Source: Paenibacillus pectinilyticus (lineage in GTDB: Bacteria > Bacillota > Bacilli > Paenibacillales > NBRC-103111). Taken from it: a stretch of DNA of 64,000 bases. A program made the position numbers and the translations under genes. Where the stretch lies: NCBI RefSeq assembly GCF_001700435.1, contig NZ_LYPC01000011.1, forward strand, positions 124,001 through 188,000. The letters run 5' to 3'. The stretch's first letter is position 1. Every line of letters starts with the position of its first letter. Below the pieces are notes generated by a model. The model made no database searches. It was not told the DNA's origin and worked only from the letters and a program-made list of their open reading frames with translations. Below, one piece after another: positions 17,183-24,753 of the stretch.

Positions 17183-19381
17183 CTACGCCTGCATCGCCGA
17201 CAGCACGTCCCGTTTCTCAAATTCAGCAATCACCTTGAATTGGTCACCATCTATGTCAATCGTGAGCGTGCCGCCTTGCAGCTCTACAATGCTCTTAGCG
17301 ATCGCGAGACCGAGGCCGGAGCCTTCGGTAAAGCGCGACTGGTCGCCCCGCTTGAAGCGCTCGAACAACTCCTCTACGCCATAATTCAACTCGTGCAGCG
17401 AGATATTCTGAATGACGAGGATAATGCGCTCTTGATTTTCCGTCAGCGTGACGTAAACACGTGTTCCCGGCAGCGCATATTTCAAGGCGTTGCCGATGAG
17501 ATTCTCAAAGACGCGCCATGTTTTTTTGCCATCCAGCAGGGCATACATGTGCGGGCTTTGCACATTTACTCGAAAGGCTAGCGTGGATGCCTCGATTTTA
17601 TCGCTGAACTCCGCTAGGGCCTGTGTGAGCAAGGCGGAGACGTCGACTTTTTCCCAATAAAGCTCCGTTGCACCGCTCGCCATCTTGGATGCTTCGAAGA
17701 GATCTTCGATGAGGACCTTGAGCCGCTGCGTTTTCCGATCTAGCACCTCCAGATAGTGCGTGGATTGATCAGCGGACAAGCCTTCTTTTTTAAGTAAATC
17801 CACATAATTGATAATGGAGGTTAACGGTGTTTTCAAGTCGTGTGAAACATTCGTAATCAGCTCCGTTTTGAGCCGATCGCTAACCCGTTGTTTCTCGAGC
17901 GAAAGCTGCAAGCCGTACTTCAAATTGTTAATGTTCATCGCCATGCGGGACAGTTGGCCTTTCCCTTTGGCTGGCAGGGTCACATCGAAGTTGCCTTGCG
18001 ACATTTGTTCCACGCCTTTGATGATGGCACGAAGCTGCTTAATCTTCCGCATCATGTAAGGCAGCACGACAAGGAGGAACATGATGTACCAGGCAAACGT
18101 GAACAGGATAACAAACTCTTCGCCCTGTGAAGCAACGACACATACTGGCAGGAAGCCCATAATTGCGATGATCGCCATAAAAGCTACTAGCTTGAAGCGT
18201 AAACCTCTCTGCTCAAGAGCCTCTTTCGTCGTTTGCCAGAAGGACGCGGTTAAACTGCTCCTCCATTCTCTGGCAAGCTCTTCCGGATGTGCGAGCAATG
18301 TGAAGGCACCACGAATACCGCTGCTTACTAGGACAAGCAAAGCCGATGCGATGATAACGATACTGATTTGATATAAGCTTATATAGGTCGGGGACCAGTA
18401 ATAGATCTCATTTTTCATCAGGATACCGAACAGCGCAATTGCTGAGATGAAAGTCGTCCAAGCCCGTACATCGAGCGGAAAGCGTTCCCTTACCACCGTT
18501 TGGATATGGATTAGCGACATGTCATCTGTCCGATATTTTCTTGCCAAGTAGGTAAGTGCGAGTGTGAGAACCACAAGTGCTGCAAGCAAGTAAACCGTTG
18601 CTGTCGCATGCCGCTTCATGGACTGATAGGAGAGATAATCTGCTTGAATAATGCCAGAGCCTTGCGATGGGTTCAAGATGTAGTACGTAGCATTGACCTG
18701 ATCATCATTCACTGCAACATACATTCGGTTCGGTTCATCGATTTTGGGTAATGTCAGTGTATACATGAACGCCTGTTGATCTATCTTTTTTTGCAGCGCT
18801 TCCTGTGCGATATTGCTATAGGTTTCACCCGTTTTCAAATTTTTCACGACGTAGTTAAGTGATTTTAGACGATTATCCAGACTCGTCTTGGCTGCCATGA
18901 ATTGCTTTTGCTTAGCGGCGATTGCCACCTTCAGATTTTGTTGAAAAGTCGCTTCCTTCTCCTTATTCAACTCCGCAATTTTCGCATCTCTTTCAGCTTC
19001 GAGCTGATCTACCTCTGTATTATTTTCACGGCTGCGAGCCGCTTCGATGCGCTGCCTGTACTTCTGCTCCAGATTGTTGATGCGATCTTGTACGGTTCGT
19101 TCCGCATCTTGCCTCACATTATAATACTCATTATTGCCGAGTTGTTCCTCGGGCGTTTTCTCACTAAAATGCGGAGCCTCCAGGTAATATAACTCAATGT
19201 TCTGATAAACGGAATTCATTTCCCTGGCGAATGCCCCGCTTTTGAAATAGGCGTAATCACCGAAGTACACGCTGTTCTTATAGACATTCGTCGCAGCGAA
19301 TAATGTCAATGTCCACATGACGAAAACAATGACAAGGAGCACGCGCAGGGTCGATTTATTTCTCCATTTTATAGCCAACAC
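17183..19381 (-). CDS. Sensor histidine kinase with coiled-coil extracellular domain
   Basis: A 732-residue membrane kinase. One membrane helix (about 13-31) is followed by a long extracellular region (32-260) with a charged coiled coil at about 90-150 (NNLEQKYRQRIEAARSRENN and onward). Five or six more helices follow, then HAMP-like linker, HisKA (NVSHDLKTPLTSIINYVDLL, phospho-acceptor His) and HATPase (N-box ENLIGNALKYA, G-box GSGLGLAIAKS). It overlaps the response-regulator gene by 26 bp, so the two are translationally coupled. The start is a GTG inside the regulator's last codons, and a nearby alternative start is possible. The signal is unknown; the mixed coiled-coil plus multi-helix sensor is unusual. 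Confidence 0.88.
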   Translation of the reverse strand: MLAIKWRNKSTLRVLLVIVFVMWTLTLFAATNVYKNSVYFGDYAYFKSGAFAREMNSVYQNIELYYLEAPHFSEKTPEEQLGNNEYYNVRQDAERTVQDRINNLEQKYRQRIEAARSRENNTEVDQLEAERDAKIAELNKEKEATFQQNLKVAIAAKQKQFMAAKTSLDNRLKSLNYVVKNLKTGETYSNIAQEALQKKIDQQAFMYTLTLPKIDEPNRMYVAVNDDQVNATYYILNPSQGSGIIQADYLSYQSMKRHATATVYLLAALVVLTLALTYLARKYRTDDMSLIHIQTVVRERFPLDVRAWTTFISAIALFGILMKNEIYYWSPTYISLYQISIVIIASALLVLVSSGIRGAFTLLAHPEELAREWRSSLTASFWQTTKEALEQRGLRFKLVAFMAIIAIMGFLPVCVVASQGEEFVILFTFAWYIMFLLVVLPYMMRKIKQLRAIIKGVEQMSQGNFDVTLPAKGKGQLSRMAMNINNLKYGLQLSLEKQRVSDRLKTELITNVSHDLKTPLTSIINYVDLLKKEGLSADQSTHYLEVLDRKTQRLKVLIEDLFEASKMASGATELYWEKVDVSALLTQALAEFSDKIEASTLAFRVNVQSPHMYALLDGKKTWRVFENLIGNALKYALPGTRVYVTLTENQERIILVIQNISLHELNYGVEELFERFKRGDQSRFTEGSGLGLAIAKSIVELQGGTLTIDIDGDQFKVIAEFEKRDVLSAMQA

Positions 19382-20057
19382 CCCACACCACCTTCAAATA
19401 TTTCGGATCCTTCGGATTGATTTCGATTTTCTCACGAATTCTGCGCACATGCACAGCCACGGTATTCTCAGCATGGAAGGAGGGGTCTTTCCACACCTTT
19501 TCATAAATGTCATCAATGGAAAATACACGTCCCTTATTCACCATCAACAGCTCCAAAATTTTGAATTCTGTTGGGGTCATACGCACATCCTCACCATCAA
19601 CTGTGACTTCCTTGGTAACTTGATTGAGCACAAGGCCGCGAACGCTTAATGCCTCGCCTGCTGCCTTTTCCGTCGTGCCAAAGGGTCCTAGCGTCGTGTA
19701 GCGCCTTAACTGCGACTTCACTCTGGCAATCAGCTCTAGCGGATTGAATGGCTTCGTTACATAATCGTCAGCGCCAACATTGAGGCCGACAATTTTGTCC
19801 GTATCCTCCGTTTTGGCGGAAAGCATCAGAATCGGCACATTGCGGCTCTCTCTGATCTTGAATGTCGCTTGAATTCCGTCCATCTGCGGCATCATTATAT
19901 CGAGGATGATCAAATGGATCTCCTTGTCCTCCAGCACACGCAACGCTTCAAGACCGTTGTTCGCTTTGATGACTTCCATGCCTTCACCTTTCAAATAAAT
20001 CTCAATCGCTTCCTGAATGTCGATATCGTCATCGACGACAAGCACCTGGTATTTCAT
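19356..20057 (-). CDS. OmpR/PhoB-family response regulator
   Basis: A two-domain regulator of 233 residues from the ATG at 20057. The receiver domain holds the acidic triad (VVDDD), the phospho-Asp in LIILDIMMPQMDG, the Thr/Ser of MLSAKT and the Lys of DYVTKPFNPLE. The C-terminal winged helix has MTPTEFKILELLM and the recognition helix segment HVRRIREKI. It is cotranscribed with the overlapping kinase gene downstream. The ribosome site AAGGG is 12 bases away from this ATG; an in-frame ATG at 20084 has a weaker site. The order, regulator first and kinase second, resembles VanR/VanS-type pairs, but the target genes are unknown. Confidence 0.9.
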   Translation of the reverse strand: MKYQVLVVDDDIDIQEAIEIYLKGEGMEVIKANNGLEALRVLEDKEIHLIILDIMMPQMDGIQATFKIRESRNVPILMLSAKTEDTDKIVGLNVGADDYVTKPFNPLELIARVKSQLRRYTTLGPFGTTEKAAGEALSVRGLVLNQVTKEVTVDGEDVRMTPTEFKILELLMVNKGRVFSIDDIYEKVWKDPSFHAENTVAVHVRRIREKIEINPKDPKYLKVVWGVGYKMEK

Positions 20058-20261
20058 TGCGTCAACGCACCCTTTTTTCTTCATCTCACTTCAACCCGCC
20101 GTATTAGCCTAATAATAATAGACACTATTTACAAAACAGTTACTAAAATTCTTACGAAATTATGAAGACAAGTCTGACAAACGATTCGTCTCTTTAGTGT
20201 AGCATGGAAGTACCCGTTTCATCATGAGGTCTGTACAAGCAGTACGCGTTGGAAAACGCAA

Positions 20262-20304
20262 AAAAGCCGTCTCCACTGTAGTTATAACTACGGGATACGG
20301 CCTT
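20262..20304 (-). terminator. Terminator of the small hydrophilic protein gene
   Basis: AAGCCGT and ACGGCCTT arms, with an inner GTAGTTATAACTAC palindrome, form a hairpin. The six-A run at its left end is a T-run on the minus strand. Confidence 0.8.
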
Positions 20305-20338
20305 GAAAGCTCCACGTGGGAATCGGGGATTACTGTGT

Positions 20339-20593
20339 TTATTCCAGATTGGCGAGTCGTTCCTTATCTTCATCTAAGGATTCCATAGCTTGCTGCACTG
20401 CAGGGCTGTCGGATTGAGCGCTTGCCTGGGAGACGGCATTTCCCGCCTTGGAAATGGCGTTCTGCGCATCTTCCGTCGTTTGCGCTGTCGGGTGAGATAG
20501 GGCATGTTTTACCGCTTGATGAACATTATCTACGGAATTCTGTGCGGATGAGATTGGATTTTGCGATTGCAAGCTTGAGTCAGTTTTCGTCAT
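20339..20593 (-). CDS. Small hydrophilic Ala/Gln/Ser-rich protein, unknown
   Basis: An 84-residue soluble protein without signal or membrane segment, rich in Ala, Gln, Ser and Asn and probably helical (VHQAVKHALSHPTAQTTEDA, then ISKAGNAVSQASAQ). A strong GAGGAGG site lies 13 bases from the ATG, a long spacing, with no closer start in frame. Its own terminator follows. The composition recalls small stress or spore proteins of Bacillales, but no family motif is recognisable. Confidence 0.6.
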   Translation of the reverse strand: MTKTDSSLQSQNPISSAQNSVDNVHQAVKHALSHPTAQTTEDAQNAISKAGNAVSQASAQSDSPAVQQAMESLDEDKERLANLE

Positions 20594-20686
20594 ATCGTGG
20601 TTGGTGCCTCCTCAAAAGGATATGTAGTACCTTTGCTAGGATGAGGTATCTGAGGCCATTTTATTCGCAGCTTCCTCGCACTTAAA
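20594..20686. other. Upstream region of the small protein gene
   Basis: The 379-bp gap at 20594-20972 holds the small gene's ribosome site region, the family E palindrome element (20687-20875) and the DUF2231 terminator. I see no further gene and no clear promoter pair in it. Confidence 0.4.
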
Positions 20687-20875
20687 TAGAAGCATGCGAA
20701 ACGTGCCTATTTCTTCTATATTCGGTGTATTTAGACGAATAGGCACTCCGCAGATGCTTATTGCCTCTGCTGCATCATACTTCGACCCTCATGTGGCAGA
20801 ATAAGCATTCTAGGCGTGCTTAAGCGGTACGGGTCGAGGGCTACGGGGAGCATAGGCACTCTCTGCGTGCCTATT
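20687..20875. repeat. 51-62-51 palindrome element, family E
   Basis: Four 25-bp palindromes start at 20687, 20738, 20800 and 20851 (51, 62, 51 bp). Each has GCA at positions 6-8 mirrored by TGC at 18-20. The last has perfect arms ATAGGCA/TGCCTAT. The sequence is unrelated to the A and B elements but the spacing is identical. TCGACCC (20782-20788) and GGGTCGA (20831-20837) in the spacers could also pair around unit 3. Confidence 0.85.
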
Positions 20876-20926
20876 TTGAATGCGCGCGTTGGGCGTGCTC
20901 GCTGGAACAACCAGCATGCACGCAGC

Positions 20927-20968
20927 AAAAAAGGGATATCCAGTCGCTGATCAGCGCGGATATCCCTT
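20927..20968 (-). terminator. Terminator of the DUF2231 gene
   Basis: Perfect 11-base arms AAGGGATATCC (20931-20941) and GGATATCCCTT (20958-20968) form a hairpin, with six T on the minus strand from the A-run at 20927-20932. Confidence 0.9.
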
Positions 20969-20972
20969 GGTA

Positions 20973-21623
20973 TTATTTCGCTGGTGCAGGAGAAGCCTGC
21001 GCTCCTTGGCTGCCTTGAGTACCGGAGCCACCTGTTCCACCTTGGCCCTGTCCTTGTTTGCCTTGTCCTTGCTGGCCCTGTCCTTGGCCACCTTGGCCAC
21101 CCTGTCCTTGCTGGCCTTGTCCCTGACCGCCTTGGCCACCTTGACCTGGACCCTGTCCTTGGCCGCCAAAGCCGCCGTTGCCACCAGGCCCACCCTGCAT
21201 ACCAGGCCCTCCGCCTGGAAAGCCTGTCATATCGCGGTGCACCATTTTGCCGCCAAGATGCCCTGTGTAACTAACGAGCAGCACCGCTGCAAGCGAAGCA
21301 ACGAGAAAGATCGGGTTGCGGCCGATTTCGAGTTTTTTCCACACGAGTAAGCCTACGCGCACAACAGCCAGCACAATCGCGAGTGTCATCGTGATCTTCG
21401 CGTAAAATTCGTGGGAGCTGACAAGCGTATTCCGCGACTCTGGCCCCGTCATCACGCTGGCAATCGCGCCAAGCGCCCCAACTACGAGGCACAGCATGCC
21501 CGCTGAGTGCCATTCTTTCTTTTTAAAAATAAGTGCAGCTACATCAAAAACAAAGCTAAAAATCAAAAGCGCAATCGGTACGTGGATAAATATAAAATGC
21601 AGATTTTTCATTATGTAGTCCAT
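20973..21623 (-). CDS. DUF2231 membrane protein with Gly/Gln-rich tail
   Basis: A 216-residue protein. Residues 1-130 form four membrane segments of DUF2231 type, starting FIFIHVPIALLIFSFVFDVA, with conserved His in that first helix and in SSHEFYAKITM and YTGHLGG; such His in membrane helices often bind haem or metal. Residues about 135-216 are an extreme low-complexity tail of Gly, Gln and some Pro (for example GQGQGPGQGGQGGQGQGQQG) ending ASPAPAK. ATG with GGGAGAG upstream at six bases. Its promoter (TTGACA-N17-TACACT) carries the same operator as the BlaI gene upstream, so it is probably a target of that repressor. Function unknown. Confidence 0.8.
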   Translation of the reverse strand: MDYIMKNLHFIFIHVPIALLIFSFVFDVAALIFKKKEWHSAGMLCLVVGALGAIASVMTGPESRNTLVSSHEFYAKITMTLAIVLAVVRVGLLVWKKLEIGRNPIFLVASLAAVLLVSYTGHLGGKMVHRDMTGFPGGGPGMQGGPGGNGGFGGQGQGPGQGGQGGQGQGQQGQGGQGGQGQGQQGQGKQGQGQGGTGGSGTQGSQGAQASPAPAK

Positions 21624-21656
21624 GCTATTCTCTCCCTTATATCTCCGAAAATAGTT

Positions 21657-21694
21657 ACACTACAAAGTGTAGTGTTCATGGTCATAAATGTCAA
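21657..21694 (-). promoter_or_regulatory. Promoter of the DUF2231 gene with BlaI-type operator
   Basis: On the minus strand -35 TTGACA (21694-21689), 17-bp spacer and -10 TACACT (21671-21666). The -10 sits inside the palindrome ACACTACA-AAG-TGTAGTGT (21657-21675), eight-base arms. The half-site TGTAGTG recurs at the blaI-type promoter at 23017-23035. Confidence 0.8.
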
Positions 21695-21740
21695 TTCTTT
21701 TCTGACAAGCCTATTTTCGCACATGCCAAAAAGGGCTTAT

Positions 21741-22580
21741 TCACATAAGCCCCATTACGAATAGGAAGATGAGTATGGAAATCGCCAGTCGAGCGAGCGG
21801 CCAACGTAACGTTACCTGTTTCTGCGGATCCAAAATATGCTGAATGCGCACATTCATCGACGTCTCTGCGAAGGAAGCGTGCGAGAGTGGAAACCGCGGC
21901 TTGGCTGTTTGTTTCAGCATTTTGAGCAGCGCACTGCCTAAGTCGGTTGCTTGTTCCATTTGTTCAATCGCATACTTATCTGCTCGAAGCTCAATCATCA
22001 TGGGATATTTGTGCGCGATCCAATGAAAAATAGGGATGTAACGCATCGCTTTGGAAATCATCGCAAGCAGGAAAATCGCTCCTGGATCCCGATGCTGCAC
22101 ATGGCATTTCTCATGCTCAATTACTGCACGCAGCTCGTTTGGCTCCAGCATGTCCATGAGTCCTGTGGAAACGAGAATGCGCGGCCTCCATAATCCAATG
22201 GTCATAGCCAGCGAGACGGGATAGCGAACGATCTGGAGTTGTTGCGCTGTAAGCTGAAAGCTTTCCGCATACTGAGCCGACAGCTCCGCGTCGTGATAGG
22301 TCTTCACGAGCTTATTCGCCTTCAGCACGTCATAGCCATGCTTGATCGCGATCCAAATCATCGTACCCAATGTGTAAAGAATCAACAGGTTTACCAAGGT
22401 CATAGGCACGGGCCCCGGCACATGCAGATAGTGAAAAAGAATCATACACAAATCGAATATGTTATGTGAGGGTCGTAAGTGAAGTAAATGTCCAAGTAGG
22501 AAGGCAACCATCTGCCAAACAATCGTGCCACCAATCACCAGTGCAGCCGCGTACAGCCATTTAAACCGCGATTCCGTCAT
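21741..22580 (-). CDS. M56-family (BlaR1/MecR1-like) membrane metallopeptidase
   Basis: A 279-residue membrane protein with helices at about 8-30, 42-50, 60-80 and near the C-terminus (LAISILIFLFVMGLM). The zinc-protease motif HEKCH is at about 156-160 in AVIEHEKCHVQHRDP, with the third ligand expected in ELRADKYAIEQ. BlaR1-type proteins cleave or signal cleavage of a cognate BlaI repressor. This one lacks the extracellular penicillin-binding sensor domain, as many chromosomal M56 partners do. It follows the repressor gene after two bases. No beta-lactamase is nearby, so the input is unknown. Confidence 0.88.
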   Translation of the reverse strand: MTESRFKWLYAAALVIGGTIVWQMVAFLLGHLLHLRPSHNIFDLCMILFHYLHVPGPVPMTLVNLLILYTLGTMIWIAIKHGYDVLKANKLVKTYHDAELSAQYAESFQLTAQQLQIVRYPVSLAMTIGLWRPRILVSTGLMDMLEPNELRAVIEHEKCHVQHRDPGAIFLLAMISKAMRYIPIFHWIAHKYPMMIELRADKYAIEQMEQATDLGSALLKMLKQTAKPRFPLSHASFAETSMNVRIQHILDPQKQVTLRWPLARLAISILIFLFVMGLM

Positions 22581-22582
22581 CG

Positions 22583-22999
22583 TTATCGATCCTTTTTGAG
22601 AAGTAGAATGTGCTGCTCCAACTGGTCCAGAAGCTCGGGGTCCACTTTATCGAGAGCATCGACCATATGGGTAACCGCCAAGGAGCCAAACTGTTCAATG
22701 AGGTCAAATGTCAGCTCTTTGGATTGCGTGTCCATGAACTCTTCAATGGTGACAACCGGCTTATACTGAAACGATCTGGCGACAGATTGCTTCTGTAAAA
22801 TCCCTTTATCCACCAACCGATTCATCACGGTCATCACGGTATTGAAATTGATTGCTTTGTCACCGTCCAGCTTGAGTTGGACGTCTTTGATCGTCATTTC
22901 TGCGGAGTTCGTCCAGAGAATTTCCATGATTCGAGACTCTAGTGGACCGAAAAAGCGGTTCAATCCGCTCTCCTTCAACTTAAAGTTAGGCATCTTCAT
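22583..22999 (-). CDS. BlaI/MecI/CopY family transcriptional repressor
   Basis: The ATG at 22999 is preferred (AAGGAG 11 bases upstream), giving 138 residues; a GTG at 23011 would touch the ribosome site. The winged-helix domain spans about 15-85, with GPLESRIMEILW as the opening helix and INFNTVMTVMNRLVDKGIL as recognition helix and wing. The helical C-terminus dimerises and, in family members, is cut by the M56 partner encoded next. The gene's own promoter carries a palindrome overlapping the -10, shared with the DUF2231 promoter, which suggests autoregulation and a small local regulon. Confidence 0.9.
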   Translation of the reverse strand: MKMPNFKLKESGLNRFFGPLESRIMEILWTNSAEMTIKDVQLKLDGDKAINFNTVMTVMNRLVDKGILQKQSVARSFQYKPVVTIEEFMDTQSKELTFDLIEQFGSLAVTHMVDALDKVDPELLDQLEQHILLLKKDR

Positions 23000-23016
23000 G
23001 TTAGGCCACACTCCTT

Positions 23017-23055
23017 ACACTATCGATTGTAGTGCTGCCATGGGGAGGAAGTCAA
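23017..23055 (-). promoter_or_regulatory. Promoter of the BlaI-type repressor with operator
   Basis: Minus strand: -35 TTGACT (23055-23050), 18-bp spacer, -10 TACAAT (23031-23026). The box ACACTA-N7-TAGTG (23017-23034) covers the -10 and has the same length and the same TGTAGTG half as the box at 21657-21675. Confidence 0.75.
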
Positions 23056-23084
23056 GAATCGATGTGCGGATGAGGAAATACCTT

Positions 23085-23130
23085 TTGACATCAGGAGGAG
23101 ACGGCGGTATAATACTTACATAAAGTAAGT
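23085..23130 (+). promoter_or_regulatory. Consensus sigma-A promoter and operator of the pirin gene
   Basis: Perfect -35 TTGACA (23085-23090), 17-bp spacer and perfect -10 TATAAT (23108-23113) are followed at once by the palindrome ACTTAC-ATAAA-GTAAGT (23114-23130), where a repressor would block initiation. TACTTAC-type boxes are typical of MarR/DUF24 redox regulators; which one acts here is unknown. Confidence 0.85.
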
Positions 23131-23164
23131 TGTTAAAAATAATATAGTTAAGGGAGCGATTCTC

Positions 23165-24043
23165 ATGCGTATTCAAATATATGGCGTGAATGAGCAAGGC
23201 GTTGGCGCATTTGATAATGGGAAGTTCATCGAACAACGGGCAATTAGCTTTCCTGGCGAAAAAACAGCGGTAGACCGCGTCGGCCCCCTTTTCTACTGGG
23301 CATGGGGCAAAGCGACCGATGTCTCGGAAATCGGTTTGCATCCGCACAAAGCATTCGAAATCGTCACGTACGTGATCGATGGGCTTGTGGAGCACCGCGA
23401 CACGCTAGGTTCCTTAGAAACCGTGACAAACGGTGGTGCGCAAGTGATTCAAGCAGGTTCAGGCGTCTCCCACGCCGAAGCATTCCGCAGAGCAGGCAGC
23501 GAAGCCATGCAGATCTGGTTCGAGCCTCATTTGAGCGAAACGGTGAAGAAGCCAGCCACCTATCGCCAGTACAACCACGAGCAATTCCCCGTCCGCGTGC
23601 AAAATGGCGTTACGCTGAAATCAGTGATCGGCGGGGATGCTCCTATTCAGCTGGACGCCGACGTTCGGCTGTATGATTGGGAGCTAGCGCCTGGTACAGC
23701 CTTCAGCTATAGCTTGGAGCCAGGCCGCAGGTTGGCTATGCTCGTGATTCGCGGGCATGGCGCGGGCATGGTTGCCGCGGCGGGGCTTGGGGCTGCGGGT
23801 GAGATGGGGCAAGAGCTAGAGCAAGGTCAAGAGCAAGGTCAAGAGCAAGGTCAAGAGCAAGGGCAAGGGCAAGAGCAAGGGCAAGGGCAAGAGCGCAAAT
23901 CCTTGTCACACAAGGATTTTGTAGTGGTGCAAGCGAGCGGTGAAAGCGAGGCTCTTCACCTGCAAGCCGACAGCGCGGAAGGTATGCGCCTCATTGCGAT
24001 CGACGTGCCGGAGAATCCGGGCTACGCACTGTACCGCAAGTAA
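23165..24043 (+). CDS. Pirin family protein with Gln/Glu/Gly repeat insertion
   Basis: A 292-residue bicupin of the pirin family. The N-terminal cupin keeps the iron ligands of pirins: H59 and H61 in LHPHKAFE, H103 and E105 in VSHAEAF. Pirins act as quercetinases or redox-responsive proteins; the substrate here is unknown. In the C-terminal cupin, residues about 212-243 (bases about 23805-23895) are a simple-sequence insertion of Glu-Gln-Gly-Gln units from repeated CAAGAGCAAGGT/CAAGGGCAAGGG, which normal pirins (about 230-290 residues) lack. AAGGGA ribosome site. Its promoter is at full consensus and overlaps a palindromic operator, so it is likely strongly induced under some stress. Confidence 0.88.
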   Translation: MRIQIYGVNEQGVGAFDNGKFIEQRAISFPGEKTAVDRVGPLFYWAWGKATDVSEIGLHPHKAFEIVTYVIDGLVEHRDTLGSLETVTNGGAQVIQAGSGVSHAEAFRRAGSEAMQIWFEPHLSETVKKPATYRQYNHEQFPVRVQNGVTLKSVIGGDAPIQLDADVRLYDWELAPGTAFSYSLEPGRRLAMLVIRGHGAGMVAAAGLGAAGEMGQELEQGQEQGQEQGQEQGQGQEQGQGQERKSLSHKDFVVVQASGESEALHLQADSAEGMRLIAIDVPENPGYALYRK

Positions 24044-24074
24044 GCTAGGATCGCTTAGCTTCTATAAGCAGCAA

Positions 24075-24298
24075 ACAGCAACGGAGATCACAGTCCAACA
24101 TCTCTAAGCGCCAGCAACAACGGAAAACACTCGTACAGCATCTCTAATCGCCGAACAGCGACGCAGATCACCTGTACAGCATTTCAAAGCACCGACAGCA
24201 ACGGAGATCCACTCACAGCATCTCTAAGCACCGAACAGTAACGGAGATCCACTCACAGCATCTCTAAGCACCGAACAGTAACGGAGATCCACTCACAG
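24075..24298. repeat. 40-bp tandem repeat, about 5.6 copies
   Basis: Units beginning ACAG(C/T)AACGGAGATC start at about 24075, 24114, 24155, 24195, 24235 and 24275. The last three are nearly identical and end CATCTCTAAGCACCGA. The array is between the pirin stop and its terminator, so it is probably transcribed. Confidence 0.9.
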
Positions 24299-24308
24299 TT
24301 TATAGCGC

Positions 24309-24347
24309 CTCCCAGTCCACACGGATTGGGGGGCTTTGTCTTTCTTT
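24309..24347 (+). terminator. Terminator downstream of the pirin gene and 40-bp repeats
   Basis: CCCAGTCC-ACAC-GGATTGGG (24311-24330) extended by GCCT/GGGC forms a GC-rich hairpin followed by CTTTGTCTTTCTTT. Confidence 0.7.
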
Positions 24348-24451
24348 AGGTGCACGATAGCTCCTCTCCTTTCTCCCCTCCCCAACACATCCCCATCTCA
24401 AACCAACGCCAACCTTACTCCCATTTCCAACTAGCCAGCACTCCTACCGAA

Positions 24452-24640
24452 TTAGATGGATTTCCTCCAGCTATTCAGAGCGGTTTAGCCGCTTTTTCTC
24501 AATTAAATGGAAAACATACAGCTAATATCGACCATTTCCCCTTGGAACGCCGATAATCGCAAATATAACTGCACCTTTTCCATCTATCCGTCCATTTCTG
24601 TGAATATGTAGCTAATTACATGTACATTTTCCATTTAAAA
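24452..24640. repeat. 51-62-51 palindrome element, family A (locus 2)
   Basis: Palindromes start at 24452, 24503, 24565 and 24616 (51, 62, 51 bp). Units 1-2 have ATGGA in the left arm (positions 5-9); units 3-4 have TTTTCCAT in the mirrored right arm, so the element is roughly a large inverted repeat. It lies between the pirin terminator and the fhuF promoter. Confidence 0.85.
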
Positions 24641-24674
24641 GCAGGATCCTCTTCCTTTTCTGAAAGATACCAAA

Positions 24675-24732
24675 TTGACACTTCAGTCTGGCATCTAGTA
24701 TGATCAACGTAAAGCATTGATAACGATTATCA
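24675..24732 (+). promoter_or_regulatory. FhuF-type gene promoter with Fur box
   Basis: -35 TTGACA (24675-24680), 18-bp spacer, -10 TATGAT (24699-24704). Downstream TGATAAC-G-ATTATCA (24718-24732) matches the 7-1-7 Fur box TGATAAT-N-ATTATCA at 13 of 14 defined positions. Iron-repressed transcription is expected. Confidence 0.88.
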
Positions 24733-24753
24733 TTATTAAATTGGAGCGTGCTA

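Noticed and set aside
21741..22999. Beta-lactam resistance locus
   Set aside because: The BlaI and M56 genes are present, but there is no beta-lactamase or PBP2a gene and the M56 protein lacks a penicillin-binding sensor domain.
24075..24298. Possible CRISPR array
   Set aside because: The 40-bp units are contiguous and decay gradually; there are no unique spacers and no cas genes.
24350..24556. 68-codon plus-strand frame after the pirin terminator
   Set aside because: Runs into the family A palindrome element; no ribosome site.
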